From positions 93,605 to 157,604 of the forward strand of contig CAVXXW010000020.1 of the NCBI GenBank assembly GCA_963765785.1: a stretch of 64,000 nucleotides of DNA. Reading direction: 5' to 3'. The DNA comes from AC-32 sp963765785. Lineage in GTDB: Bacteria > Actinomycetota > Thermoleophilia > Gaiellales > Gaiellaceae. The notes under the pieces are model-generated. The model ran no database searches. It was given only the letters and a program-made list of their open reading frames with translations, and was not told where the DNA came from. The position numbers and the translations under genes were made by a program. Below, one piece after another: positions 57,521 to 64,000 of the stretch (position 1 is its first letter; every line of letters starts with the position of its first letter).

Positions 57521-58650
57521 CCGACGCAGGAGCCCGTGGTGACTGGCCCGCCGACGCGATCGAGGTCGCGGCGGACGACCGACGCCGGCACGCCGTAACC
57601 GCCGCCTCCCGCCGCGCGGGCGGCGAAGACGGTCGACTGCACCGCGCCGCCGGCATCCACGGCCGGCCCGCCGGAGTTCCCGTGCTGGATCTTGCCGCTC
57701 ATGCTCGTGACGACGCGGCGCGTCGGGCCGTGGCCGTACGCGTCCTGCGCGAGCACGCTCTCGGTCGAGCCGATCCGCCCGGCACCGGCAGAGAGAGGGC
57801 CGTTGAGCGGGTAACCGACGATCGCGATCGAGGCTCCCGGCCGTGGATCGACGAGCCGCAGCGGCTTCGCGTCCAGTCCGGGCACCCGCAGCACCGCGAC
57901 GTCGTCGTGCGGGTCGAACACGACAACCTGCGCGGAGAGCCCGTGCCCGTCGAACTCGACGACCTCGGTGTCGTCCTCGCCGGCGACCACGTGCGCGGCG
58001 GTGACGACGATCTCCGGCTCGGCGACCCAACCGCTGCCCTCGACCCCGAGCCCGCACGCAGTGCCGAGCACGCGTACGACACTCGGCGCGGCCGCTCGCA
58101 GCCCGGGTTGCCGCAGCACGCGCGGGTCCGGCGGCTCGGTCGGCACCGGCGGCCCGGCGAAGCTCGGGAACGGGTCGATGCGCGCGAGCGCGTTCAGCAG
58201 CTGCCGCGGCGGCACGATGTCGTTCAGCCGCTGCAGCACGTACGAGCGCTGCACCGCCTGCCGCAGGTTGGCCTGACCTGGAAGCTGCAGCGCCATCGCG
58301 CCGAGCACCCAGACGATCGCGAGCCCGATCAACGCGCCGCCGACCACGCCGCCGGCCGAGTCGAGCGCGCGCAGCCCGCGCGCCCGCTCCTTCCCGCGGA
58401 TGATCGCGCCCACGGTCGAGCCGACGACCTCGAACGTCACCGCAAGCAGCACCGCCGCGACGAGCGCGACCACCGGTGCGTACCGCGAGCTCGTGCCGTT
58501 CGTGAGGAAGAGGGGCACGAGCCGACCGCCGAGGAACGCTCCCGCGAGCAGGCCCGCGAGCGAGAGCCCGCTCCAGACGAGCCCCTGCACTGCGCCGCCC
58601 ACCGCGGCGAGCAGCACGAGCCCGAGCGCAACCCAGTCCACCGGCGTCAC
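57517..58650 (-). CDS. MarP-like CvpA/trypsin-fold serine protease
   Basis: The 377-residue protein has four N-terminal membrane helices of the CvpA type (about 1-135), then a chymotrypsin-fold protease with His in VVTAAHVVAG, Asp in HDDVAVLRVP and Ser in GNSGGPAV. Two cysteines (GTACGLG and TTGSCVG) could form the disulfide known to regulate MarP. In mycobacteria MarP protects against acid and oxidative stress by processing a cell-wall hydrolase. The GTG start at 58650 is 21 bases from the divergent SnoaL-like gene. Confidence 0.93.
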   Translation of the reverse strand: MTPVDWVALGLVLLAAVGGAVQGLVWSGLSLAGLLAGAFLGGRLVPLFLTNGTSSRYAPVVALVAAVLLAVTFEVVGSTVGAIIRGKERARGLRALDSAGGVVGGALIGLAIVWVLGAMALQLPGQANLRQAVQRSYVLQRLNDIVPPRQLLNALARIDPFPSFAGPPVPTEPPDPRVLRQPGLRAAAPSVVRVLGTACGLGVEGSGWVAEPEIVVTAAHVVAGEDDTEVVEFDGHGLSAQVVVFDPHDDVAVLRVPGLDAKPLRLVDPRPGASIAIVGYPLNGPLSAGAGRIGSTESVLAQDAYGHGPTRRVVTSMSGKIQHGNSGGPAVDAGGAVQSTVFAARAAGGGGYGVPASVVRRDLDRVGGPVTTGSCVG

Positions 58651-58671
58651 TGCCGGTTTAGGCTAGATGCA

Positions 58672-59100
58672 ATGGACGGAGAGACACTCCAGACCTTCAT
58701 CGACCAGTACAACGCCGCCTGGAACGCGCACGACGTCGACACGATCGTCGCGATGCACACCGACGACTCGGTCTTCGAGAACCACGTCACCGGCGACGTC
58801 AACGTCGGGCGCGAGGCGATCGGCAAGGCGATCGGCGGCATCTTCGCGGTCTTCCCCGATTTGTCGTTCGAGACGCGCCGGGCGTACATCCGCGACGACC
58901 TCGTCGTCCAGGAGTGGACCGCGCGCGGAACGCACGAGGGGGCGATGACGCGCTCAGGGATCGAGGTGCCGCCAACCGGCCGCAAGGTCGAGTACAAGGG
59001 CATGGACGTGATCCCGATCCACGACGGACTGGTGGCGCGGAAGGACGTCTACTCCGACTCGGTGACCCTCCTGCGTCAGCTCGGTCTGACGTCGATCTAG
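58672..59100 (+). CDS. SnoaL-like / NTF2-fold polyketide cyclase family protein
   Basis: The 142-residue protein has the SnoaL-like pattern: FIDQYNAAWNAHDVDTIVAMHTDDSVFENH, then a middle FPDLSFETRRAYIRDDLVVQEWTARGTHEG and the C-terminal VEYKGMDVIPIHDGLVARKDVYSDSVTLLRQLG, given as blocks. Family members are small cone-shaped barrels binding hydrophobic ligands or catalysing aldol-type reactions. ATG at 58672 was chosen because conserved sequence starts there. It stands alone, before tRNA-Asp. Confidence 0.88.
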   Translation: MDGETLQTFIDQYNAAWNAHDVDTIVAMHTDDSVFENHVTGDVNVGREAIGKAIGGIFAVFPDLSFETRRAYIRDDLVVQEWTARGTHEGAMTRSGIEVPPTGRKVEYKGMDVIPIHDGLVARKDVYSDSVTLLRQLGLTSI

Positions 59101-59123
59101 CTCGGCTAGACTTCCCCGTCCCC

Positions 59124-59197
<74 letters not shown>

Positions 59198-59512
59198 TTC
59201 GAGAAGTGCCTGCAAATTGAGGTATCCGTCGCCTGGCGATTCGATAGGCCAATGACCACGCCGGCGGTCGTGCGCAGCATTCCCAGTAAATAGCTCACCT
59301 GGAAGGGTCTCGGGCAGCAGATGGGCAGCAGAGACCTGTCACAGGTGCGCCTATATAGGGAGACTCCTCGCGTTTCGCCACCGCTCGACCCCTCCGTGCC
59401 AGCGAGGAGGTCGATCGCCCACGGTTGAGCGGAGCCGTCGAAGGTCCAGAAGTGCTTTACCCGCACTCGCGAGCGCGCTTCCGTTGCGGCCTTTCGGCGC
59501 GATCCCCTCAGG
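59198..59512. other. Gene-free region after tRNA-Asp
   Basis: About 315 bases carry no convincing gene. A minus-strand frame that reads through the tRNA (ending SDGTRTRDLRRDRPAF) is the well-known antisense-tRNA artefact. A direct repeat GGGCAGCAG occurs at 59312 and 59323. The stretch CCTATATAGGG is unusually AT-rich here. A partner copy of the tRNA 3' end, which would mark an island boundary, was not found downstream in the same orientation. Confidence 0.45.
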
Positions 59513-59881
59513 TCAATCGTTCCCGGTCGGAATCACCGCGGCCGGCTCGACCATCAGCAAGACCGTGCGTCCGTGTGCGCGCGGATGGTGAAGGACACCA
59601 CGCGGGATCGTCACGCCCTGGTGCACACCAAGGACGAATGGCTCCCGCCCCTCCACCTCGAGCTCGAGCCTTCCCTCGAGCACGAGAAAGAACTCGTCTT
59701 CGTGCTTGTGGCTGTGCCAGTCGACGAGCTCGCCCTCGATCACAGCAAGTCGGACGACGGAGTCATTCACGCTCGTGAGCGTCTGATTCACCCACGGTTC
59801 ATACCCCGCGCCCTCTGCGGCTACGTCGATCCGCGCAAGCTGACCGTACTTGTCGTCATATCTGATGTCGTAGTTCTGCAT
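59513..59881 (-). CDS. Cupin domain protein
   Basis: The 122-residue protein is a single small cupin. The metal-binding motif 1 is VDWHSHKHEDEFFLVLEGRLELEV (two His, Glu) and motif 2 is VTIPRGVLHHPRAHG (His). It resembles mannose-6-phosphate isomerase-like cupins of unknown function. The ATG at 59881 follows GGGAGGTG. Its C-terminus ends in AAVIPTGND, a short native-looking tail. Confidence 0.9.
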   Translation of the reverse strand: MQNYDIRYDDKYGQLARIDVAAEGAGYEPWVNQTLTSVNDSVVRLAVIEGELVDWHSHKHEDEFFLVLEGRLELEVEGREPFVLGVHQGVTIPRGVLHHPRAHGRTVLLMVEPAAVIPTGND

Positions 59882-60130
59882 ACACACCTCCCGGTTGCTC
59901 GTGATTCATAGGGGACGAATCCTCGGGGCATCAGTTCCTGGGTGTCGGTGTCGGGGCCGGCACGCGGGCGGCGGTCCGCCGAGGAACCGCGAGCGTCGAC
60001 GACGCCGAGCGCGCGAGCCCGACGAGAACGACAAGAGACCCGAGCAACTCGCCCCACGTCGGATGCTCCCCCCGCAGCTCGGCGAGGCGGGTGAACACGT
60101 TGCGTGCTTCCCGCGAGCGCACGCCGCTGC

Positions 60131-60520
60131 TTAGTCGATCCAGGCTGGGTCTACGAAGACGCCGTCGCCGCCGTCTGGGCGATCGGAGCCGACGGCGATC
60201 AGCTCGAGGCCGTCGTCGCCGGCTTCGAATGCCCGCACCGTTGCGGGGTTGACGCGAACGACGTCCCAGCAGCGGAGCTCGCGGATCTCGTCGTCGAGTC
60301 TGACTTGTCCGGAGCCGCTGATGACGACGTAGGCCTCCTCCTGTGCGCGGTGGCTATGCGCCGAGGGTGAACGGACGCCGGGGCTATACCGCAGATAGGA
60401 GATGCCAAGGTGCTCGGAGTCGAGCTGCTTGCGCGCGAACCGCCCCTCGATCCCTGGCGCGCGCTCGCCCATAGAGTCCTCGACCTCCTCTTTCAGGTTC
60501 ACGATCGAATACCCGCTCAT
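60131..60520 (-). CDS. Cupin domain protein
   Basis: This 129-residue cupin has motif 1 as SAHSHRAQEEAYVVISGSGQVRL (two His, Glu) and motif 2 as DVVRVNPATVRAFEAG, where the usual His is replaced by Arg. It resembles cupins that stabilise or sense small molecules. A strong AAGGAGGGAG precedes the ATG. The distinct sequence shows that it is not a recent copy of the cupin at 59513. About 250 bases separate the two genes with no feature found. Confidence 0.9.
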   Translation of the reverse strand: MSGYSIVNLKEEVEDSMGERAPGIEGRFARKQLDSEHLGISYLRYSPGVRSPSAHSHRAQEEAYVVISGSGQVRLDDEIRELRCWDVVRVNPATVRAFEAGDDGLELIAVGSDRPDGGDGVFVDPAWID

Positions 60521-60712
60521 CAGTTCTCCCTCCTTAAGGCGTCAGTGTTGTGGACGGGCCGACAGGCAGAAGGCCGGAGCACACACGGCCCTCACAGAAG
60601 GACCGACCAGGTCGATGGGCTCGGGAAGCCGATGCAACTGGCTCGTTGAGGCCTTCTACTCAGCTCCGATCGAATCGGAGAGCGGCAAGTGGCGGCGAAC
60701 TCCATCGCTCGG

Positions 60713-61090
60713 CTAGGAGGCTCGAGCGACCACAGTGATCTCGATGAGGAGGCCGGCAACGAGGTCCGCGCGCACCGTCGTCCGCACCGGCTTTACCCCT
60801 GTGAACTTCTGCTCGTAGACCGCGTTGAACTCGGGGAAGTCAGCCAGGTCGACGAGGTGAACAAGGCACGAAATGACGTCGTCGAGCGATGCTCCGGCAG
60901 CCTCGAGCACGGTCTCGATGTTGTTGAAGGTCTGCTCGGTTTGTTCGACTAGATCGTCGCTAACCACCTTGCCCGTGTTCGGATCGAAGCCGCCTTGGCC
61001 GGACAGGAAGATCCACTCACCGACCGTCACACCGGGTGAATACGGCCCGGCCGGAGCGGGGAGCTTGTCAGAGCTAACAAGAGCTTTCAT
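60713..61090 (-). CDS. ridA: RidA family enamine/imine deaminase
   Basis: RidA hydrolyses reactive enamines and imines from PLP enzymes. The 125-residue protein has APAGPYSPGVTVGEWIFLSGQGGFD, the catalytic-type Arg in KPVRTTVRADLV, and a final EITVVARAS. The Arg in PVRTTVRADL is placed like Arg105 in E. coli RidA; the family pattern of Ser/Tyr/Arg/Glu is retained. GAGGAGG precedes the ATG. It is followed 66 bases earlier on the strand by the MFS gene. Confidence 0.95.
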   Translation of the reverse strand: MKALVSSDKLPAPAGPYSPGVTVGEWIFLSGQGGFDPNTGKVVSDDLVEQTEQTFNNIETVLEAAGASLDDVISCLVHLVDLADFPEFNAVYEQKFTGVKPVRTTVRADLVAGLLIEITVVARAS

Positions 61091-61155
61091 GGATGGGGGC
61101 CTCCTCGAAGTGGGGTAGTCGGTCAGGGTTGGGTAACCGGCCGGCAGTCGGCGGA

Positions 61156-62460
61156 TCAGGTGGCCTCTGATGCGGCCCGGAGCGGCGGGGGTTTCGTCGG
61201 TATGAGGGGGTCGGGTAGCCGGTTTCCGAGTCGAAGGAAACCGGCTCCGGTCAGTGCCATTGCGAAGGCGCCGCCCCACCAGATGGTGTCGGGTGAGGTT
61301 CCGAGCAGCACGCCGCCGACCGCGGGGCCGAGGGCCACGCCTGCCATGAAGCTGAGTTGGTAGAGCGACATGTAGCGGCCGAGCAGATGCGGCGGCGCGA
61401 TTTCCGCGACTAGCGGGCCGAGCACGATGAACTGGCCACACTCGGCGACCGCGATCACGATCGCCACCCCGGCCAAGACGGTGGTAGCGGCGAGCGTCGA
61501 GTGCGTGAGCGTTGCGAGCAGGACCGCGAGCAGGCCGACTGCGAATATGGCGCTCGTGGCGAACAGAGCGTGAGTGCGGCGCATCCGTGTCACCACCCGT
61601 GTCGCCGGTACCTGCGCTACGACGATGAAGAAGGTGTTGATGAAGACGACGACACCGATCCCGACGGGCCCGACAGGTGTATACGCCTGCGCAAACGGCG
61701 GGAGGATGTAGGAGAAGAAGGCGCCGCCGATCATCACAAGCGCGAGGTTGCCCGCGATCAGGGCGAGCAAGAGCCGATCCCGGCCAACAGCTCGGAAACC
61801 CCGTGCGCCCTCGCTCGCCGACGGAGCATCCGCGAGGCCCGGATCCGGGATCCAGACGAGCACAACCAGCACGAAGACGAGGAACGTGACTGCGTCGAAG
61901 AGGTAGAGGCCCTGGAACGCCTGCAGGTGATGGTGGGTGGCCGCGACGATGAGGCCCGCAACCGTCGCGCCGAGGCCGAGACCGAAGTTGCCTGCGACTC
62001 GTCGGATCGCGGTCGATGCGGCGCGCTGCTCCGCCGGGACCAGAGTCATGGTCAGGACTTGGCCGGCGGTTCCCACCAATCCGAAGCCGGCACCGCCGAC
62101 GGCCGAGCAGACGAAGCCTTGCCAGGGACGGTCGACAAACGCCAAGCCCCCGTAGCCGAGTGCGTTCAAGACACTGCCCGCGATCAAGATCCGTTTCGCA
62201 CTGAAACGATCGAGGAGCGCACCCGAAGGGGGCGTTACCACTGCGGCCGTGCCCATGACCGTCGCCAGCACCAGCCCCGCGGTCGCCGTCGAGAAGCCGC
62301 GGGCCGCGTGGAGGTAGATGATCTCGAAGGGAAGGATCAGTCCGGTGCCGAAGTTGTTGAGCGCCCATCCGCCCTGAAGAACGAGGACGGGCCTCGGTAG
62401 GCCCGTACGCCAAACGGCGAACACACGTGCGAGCGCGCTGCCCCAACGTTGCTTCTGCAT
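61156..62460 (-). CDS. MFS transporter (12 TM)
   Basis: The 434-residue protein has about 12 membrane helices with the loop motif GALLDRFSAKRILIAG between TM2 and TM3 and ALGYGGLAFVDRP later. It resembles MdtH/SetA-type drug or sugar exporters. ATG at 62460 follows GGAGATGAG; an upstream GTG at 62502 is possible. It is divergent from the ECF sigma gene, with a 100-base promoter region between them. RidA follows on the same strand. Confidence 0.9.
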   Translation of the reverse strand: MQKQRWGSALARVFAVWRTGLPRPVLVLQGGWALNNFGTGLILPFEIIYLHAARGFSTATAGLVLATVMGTAAVVTPPSGALLDRFSAKRILIAGSVLNALGYGGLAFVDRPWQGFVCSAVGGAGFGLVGTAGQVLTMTLVPAEQRAASTAIRRVAGNFGLGLGATVAGLIVAATHHHLQAFQGLYLFDAVTFLVFVLVVLVWIPDPGLADAPSASEGARGFRAVGRDRLLLALIAGNLALVMIGGAFFSYILPPFAQAYTPVGPVGIGVVVFINTFFIVVAQVPATRVVTRMRRTHALFATSAIFAVGLLAVLLATLTHSTLAATTVLAGVAIVIAVAECGQFIVLGPLVAEIAPPHLLGRYMSLYQLSFMAGVALGPAVGGVLLGTSPDTIWWGGAFAMALTGAGFLRLGNRLPDPLIPTKPPPLRAASEAT

Positions 62461-62561
62461 CAGCTCATCTCCAATTCGCGGTTGTACGGACGTCAAAGAC
62501 ACCGCGATGCCGCGAAACGGACCGCCGGTCCGTTCCCGACCGGCCTGGTGTCATTGAGGCG

Positions 62562-63521
62562 ATGACCGTCGATCTCGAGCGGGCCAAGAGAGGCGACGAG
62601 CGCGCGTTCGCGTCGCTGGTCGAGCCGTTCCGGCGCGAGCTCCAGCTGCATTGCTACCGGCTGCTCGGCTCCGTGCAGGACGCCGAGGATCTCGTCCAGG
62701 AAACACTGCTCGCCGCCTGGCGCGGACTCAACGGCTTCGAGGAGCGGGCGTCGCTGCGCTCCTGGCTCTACCGGATCGCGACCAACCGGAGCCTCAACGC
62801 GATTCGCGAACGCGGGCGCCGCCCAACCACGGAGAACACCATGAGACCGTCACGAACCCGCCGCCCCGTCGAGCCCAGCTGGCTCGAGCCCTACCCGGAC
62901 AGCGCGCTTCCGGATCCCGCTCCCGGACCCGAAGCACGCTACGAGCAGCGCGAAGCGATCCAGCTCTCGTTCATCGTCGCGCTGCAGCAGCTGCCCGCGA
63001 AGCAGCGCGCCGCGCTCGTGCTACGCGACGTGCTCGGCTTCCACACCGACGAAGCCGCCTCGATCCTCGAGACGACGCCGCAGTCGGTCAAAGCCGCGCT
63101 CCAACGTGCACGCGCAACGCTCGACACGTACACCCTCGAACGCGAGCAGGCGCCGTTCCCCGACTCGCCGACCGAACGGAACCTTCTCGCCACCTTCAGC
63201 GACGCCGTCGAAACCGGCGACACGGCACGCCTCCTAACTCTGCTCAGTTCCGACGCTCGTGTGACCATGCCGCCGCAACCGGGCGAGCTCATCGGACACG
63301 AAGCGATCGGCGTGTACCTCGACCACGGCGCCGAGGTCCGCGGCGCCCCGCTACAGGTACGCCCGACCCGCGCCAACGGCCAGCCGGCCTTCGGCTGCTA
63401 CCTGCGCTCGCAGCCCTGGGGCATGATGGTGCTCACCTTGAGCGGCAGCAAGGTCGACGAGATCACCTTCTTCGCCGACCCCGCGCTGCCCGGCCGCTTC
63501 GGTCTTCCCGAACACATCTAG
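62562..63521 (+). CDS. ECF sigma factor with C-terminal SnoaL-like domain
   Basis: The 319-residue sigma factor has region 2 (FASLVEPFRRELQLHCYRLLGSVQDAEDLVQETLLAAWRGL and SLRSWLYRIATNRSLNAIRERGRR) and region 4 (LPAKQRAALVLRDVLGFHTDEAASILETTPQSVKAALQRARATLD). The last 120 residues form a SnoaL-like domain (FSDAVETGDTARLLTLLSSDARVTMPP), as in SigG/ECF41-like factors, where it regulates activity in place of an anti-sigma factor. A FECI-like partner is not present. It is divergent from the MFS gene. ATG at 62562 is used. Confidence 0.92.
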   Translation: MTVDLERAKRGDERAFASLVEPFRRELQLHCYRLLGSVQDAEDLVQETLLAAWRGLNGFEERASLRSWLYRIATNRSLNAIRERGRRPTTENTMRPSRTRRPVEPSWLEPYPDSALPDPAPGPEARYEQREAIQLSFIVALQQLPAKQRAALVLRDVLGFHTDEAASILETTPQSVKAALQRARATLDTYTLEREQAPFPDSPTERNLLATFSDAVETGDTARLLTLLSSDARVTMPPQPGELIGHEAIGVYLDHGAEVRGAPLQVRPTRANGQPAFGCYLRSQPWGMMVLTLSGSKVDEITFFADPALPGRFGLPEHI

Positions 63522-63541
63522 CCGAGAAGGATGGGTTCGGC

Positions 63542-63862
63542 GTGAAATGGTTTAGCCGCCGACATCGTCGCGGCCGGACCTCCGCCTCAAGCATCGAGAC
63601 TGAGCCGCCGCCGTTCGGCTTCGATGATTCGCCGCTCCTCCTCGGCAACCGACGCGACCCGTTTCGCCTCATCGAAGCTCGAGACGTCTACCGCCTCGGA
63701 GCTGATCTCCTTGAGCTCGCTGCGAGGGACGTAGAGGACTCTCGAGCAGAGGAGGCCGCCACGGCGATCGCTGCGTTGGCCGCGAACCGCCGCGCTCCGA
63801 CCGGAGGCTCCTCCGAGCAGCAGTCCAATCCGTCGCCGCCGCGCCAGGGTGTTGGCGCCTAG
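63542..63862 (+). CDS. Hypothetical protein (106 residues), tentative
   Basis: The frame opens with a basic segment (VKWFSRRHRRGRTSASS), then PPFGFDDSPLLLGNRRDPFRLIEARDVYRLGADLLELAARDVEDSRAEEAATAIAALAANRR, which looks like two amphipathic helices. GAGAAGG precedes the GTG by about 12 bases. I do not recognise it. It begins 20 bases after the sigma gene and might be its partner, but coding is not certain. The 138 bases from 63863 to the window end contain no gene I can support. Confidence 0.4.
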   Translation: MKWFSRRHRRGRTSASSIETEPPPFGFDDSPLLLGNRRDPFRLIEARDVYRLGADLLELAARDVEDSRAEEAATAIAALAANRRAPTGGSSEQQSNPSPPRQGVGA

Positions 63863-64000
63863 CTGGCCTGCTCAACATGGAGCATTCGTGGGCGACACGG
63901 GACTCGAACTGCACTGACACGGGTCGGGGTTCGTACCTGCCGCTTTGGTTGTTTCAACTTTCCCTGGAAATCGAGGGTATGGAACTAAACGGACTCGAAC

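Noticed and set aside
63669..63920. Minus-strand frame of 83 codons overlapping the tentative gene at 63542
   Set aside because: The product is low-complexity and without motif; the plus-strand frame has a better start signal.
63888..64000. tRNA-like T-arm sequences on the minus strand near the window end (TTCGAGTCCCGTGTCGCC and TTCGAGTCCGTTTAG)
   Set aside because: Neither folds into a tRNA with a matching acceptor, D and anticodon arm within the visible sequence, and the T stem is poor. They could be fragments of an RNA gene or of an attachment site cut by the window edge, but this cannot be supported.

Overview
This 64 kb window is high-GC DNA from a Gram-positive, actinobacterial-type chromosome. 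Supporting signs are the dense 4-bp start/stop overlaps (GTGA, ATGA, TTGA), many GTG and TTG starts, several apparently leaderless genes, and family content typical of Actinobacteria: a MarP-like CvpA/serine-protease fusion, a Sap/GAP-family membrane protein, a holin-IV/phosphodiesterase fusion, NarL and LAL regulators, and a hydrolase-cyclase fusion. A soil lineage such as Thermoleophilia is a reasonable guess, but the sequence alone does not prove it.

Region 1 (1-7.6 kb) is accessory DNA. Single unrelated genes (MOSC protein, acyl-CoA synthetase, hydrolase-cyclase fusion, an unknown 89-residue protein, a VOC protein) each lie between copies of one dispersed repeat of about 28 bp, always in the same orientation. 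Two IS110-family transposase genes split two of these copies. The first IS looks intact and has a long 5' non-coding end where an IS110 bridge RNA would lie. The second has lost its 5' end.

Region 2 (7.6-24.8 kb) carries envelope and ion-handling genes: a GerMN/L,D-transpeptidase, a CDF transporter, a BI-1 protein, msrA, an aldo/keto reductase, an unusual operon of ornithine carbamoyltransferase, P2-type cation ATPase and MFS transporter, two small membrane proteins, a flippase-like protein, a Sap-family protein, a K+ channel, a phosphodiesterase operon and glutamate decarboxylase.

Region 3 (24.8-46 kb) is rich in regulatory and stress-type genes: two DUF7144 paralogues, a class II amidotransferase, a ClC channel, DUF6325/SHOCT/DUF1269 proteins, an AI-2E-type exporter, a LAL regulator, a NarL-type kinase/regulator pair, two alpha/beta hydrolases, an RDD protein and a PAS-LuxR regulator. 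The main discovery is a 22-bp dyad, TTCAYCC-N5-GGGCGATGCC, in front of at least ten transcription units between 18 and 46 kb. Its spacer is fixed, and it lies 30-31 bp from the start codon of four genes without a clear Shine-Dalgarno sequence. This looks like the activator site of an undescribed regulon, and the PAS-LuxR gene carries one itself.

Region 4 (46-59.2 kb) is housekeeping: greA, a DEAD-box helicase, a primary-type sigma factor, a MarR regulator with its own operators and a divergent yceI/FMN-reductase/CBS operon, dinB with a Ca2+ exchanger, an M55 peptidase with a cyclodeaminase-like protein, an SDR, a homocysteine methyltransferase/MTHFR fusion behind a highly structured leader, a MarP-like protease, a SnoaL-like protein and tRNA-Asp. 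Region 5 (59.2-64 kb) holds two cupins, ridA, an MFS exporter and an ECF sigma factor with a SnoaL-like tail.

Four genes (VOC, GerMN/transpeptidase, MFS, methyltransferase/MTHFR) are each broken by one single-base-type frameshift, at least three of them beside short homopolymer runs. In two cases the restored frame ends in a CTAG shared with the convergent neighbour, so sequencing error is more likely than decay.
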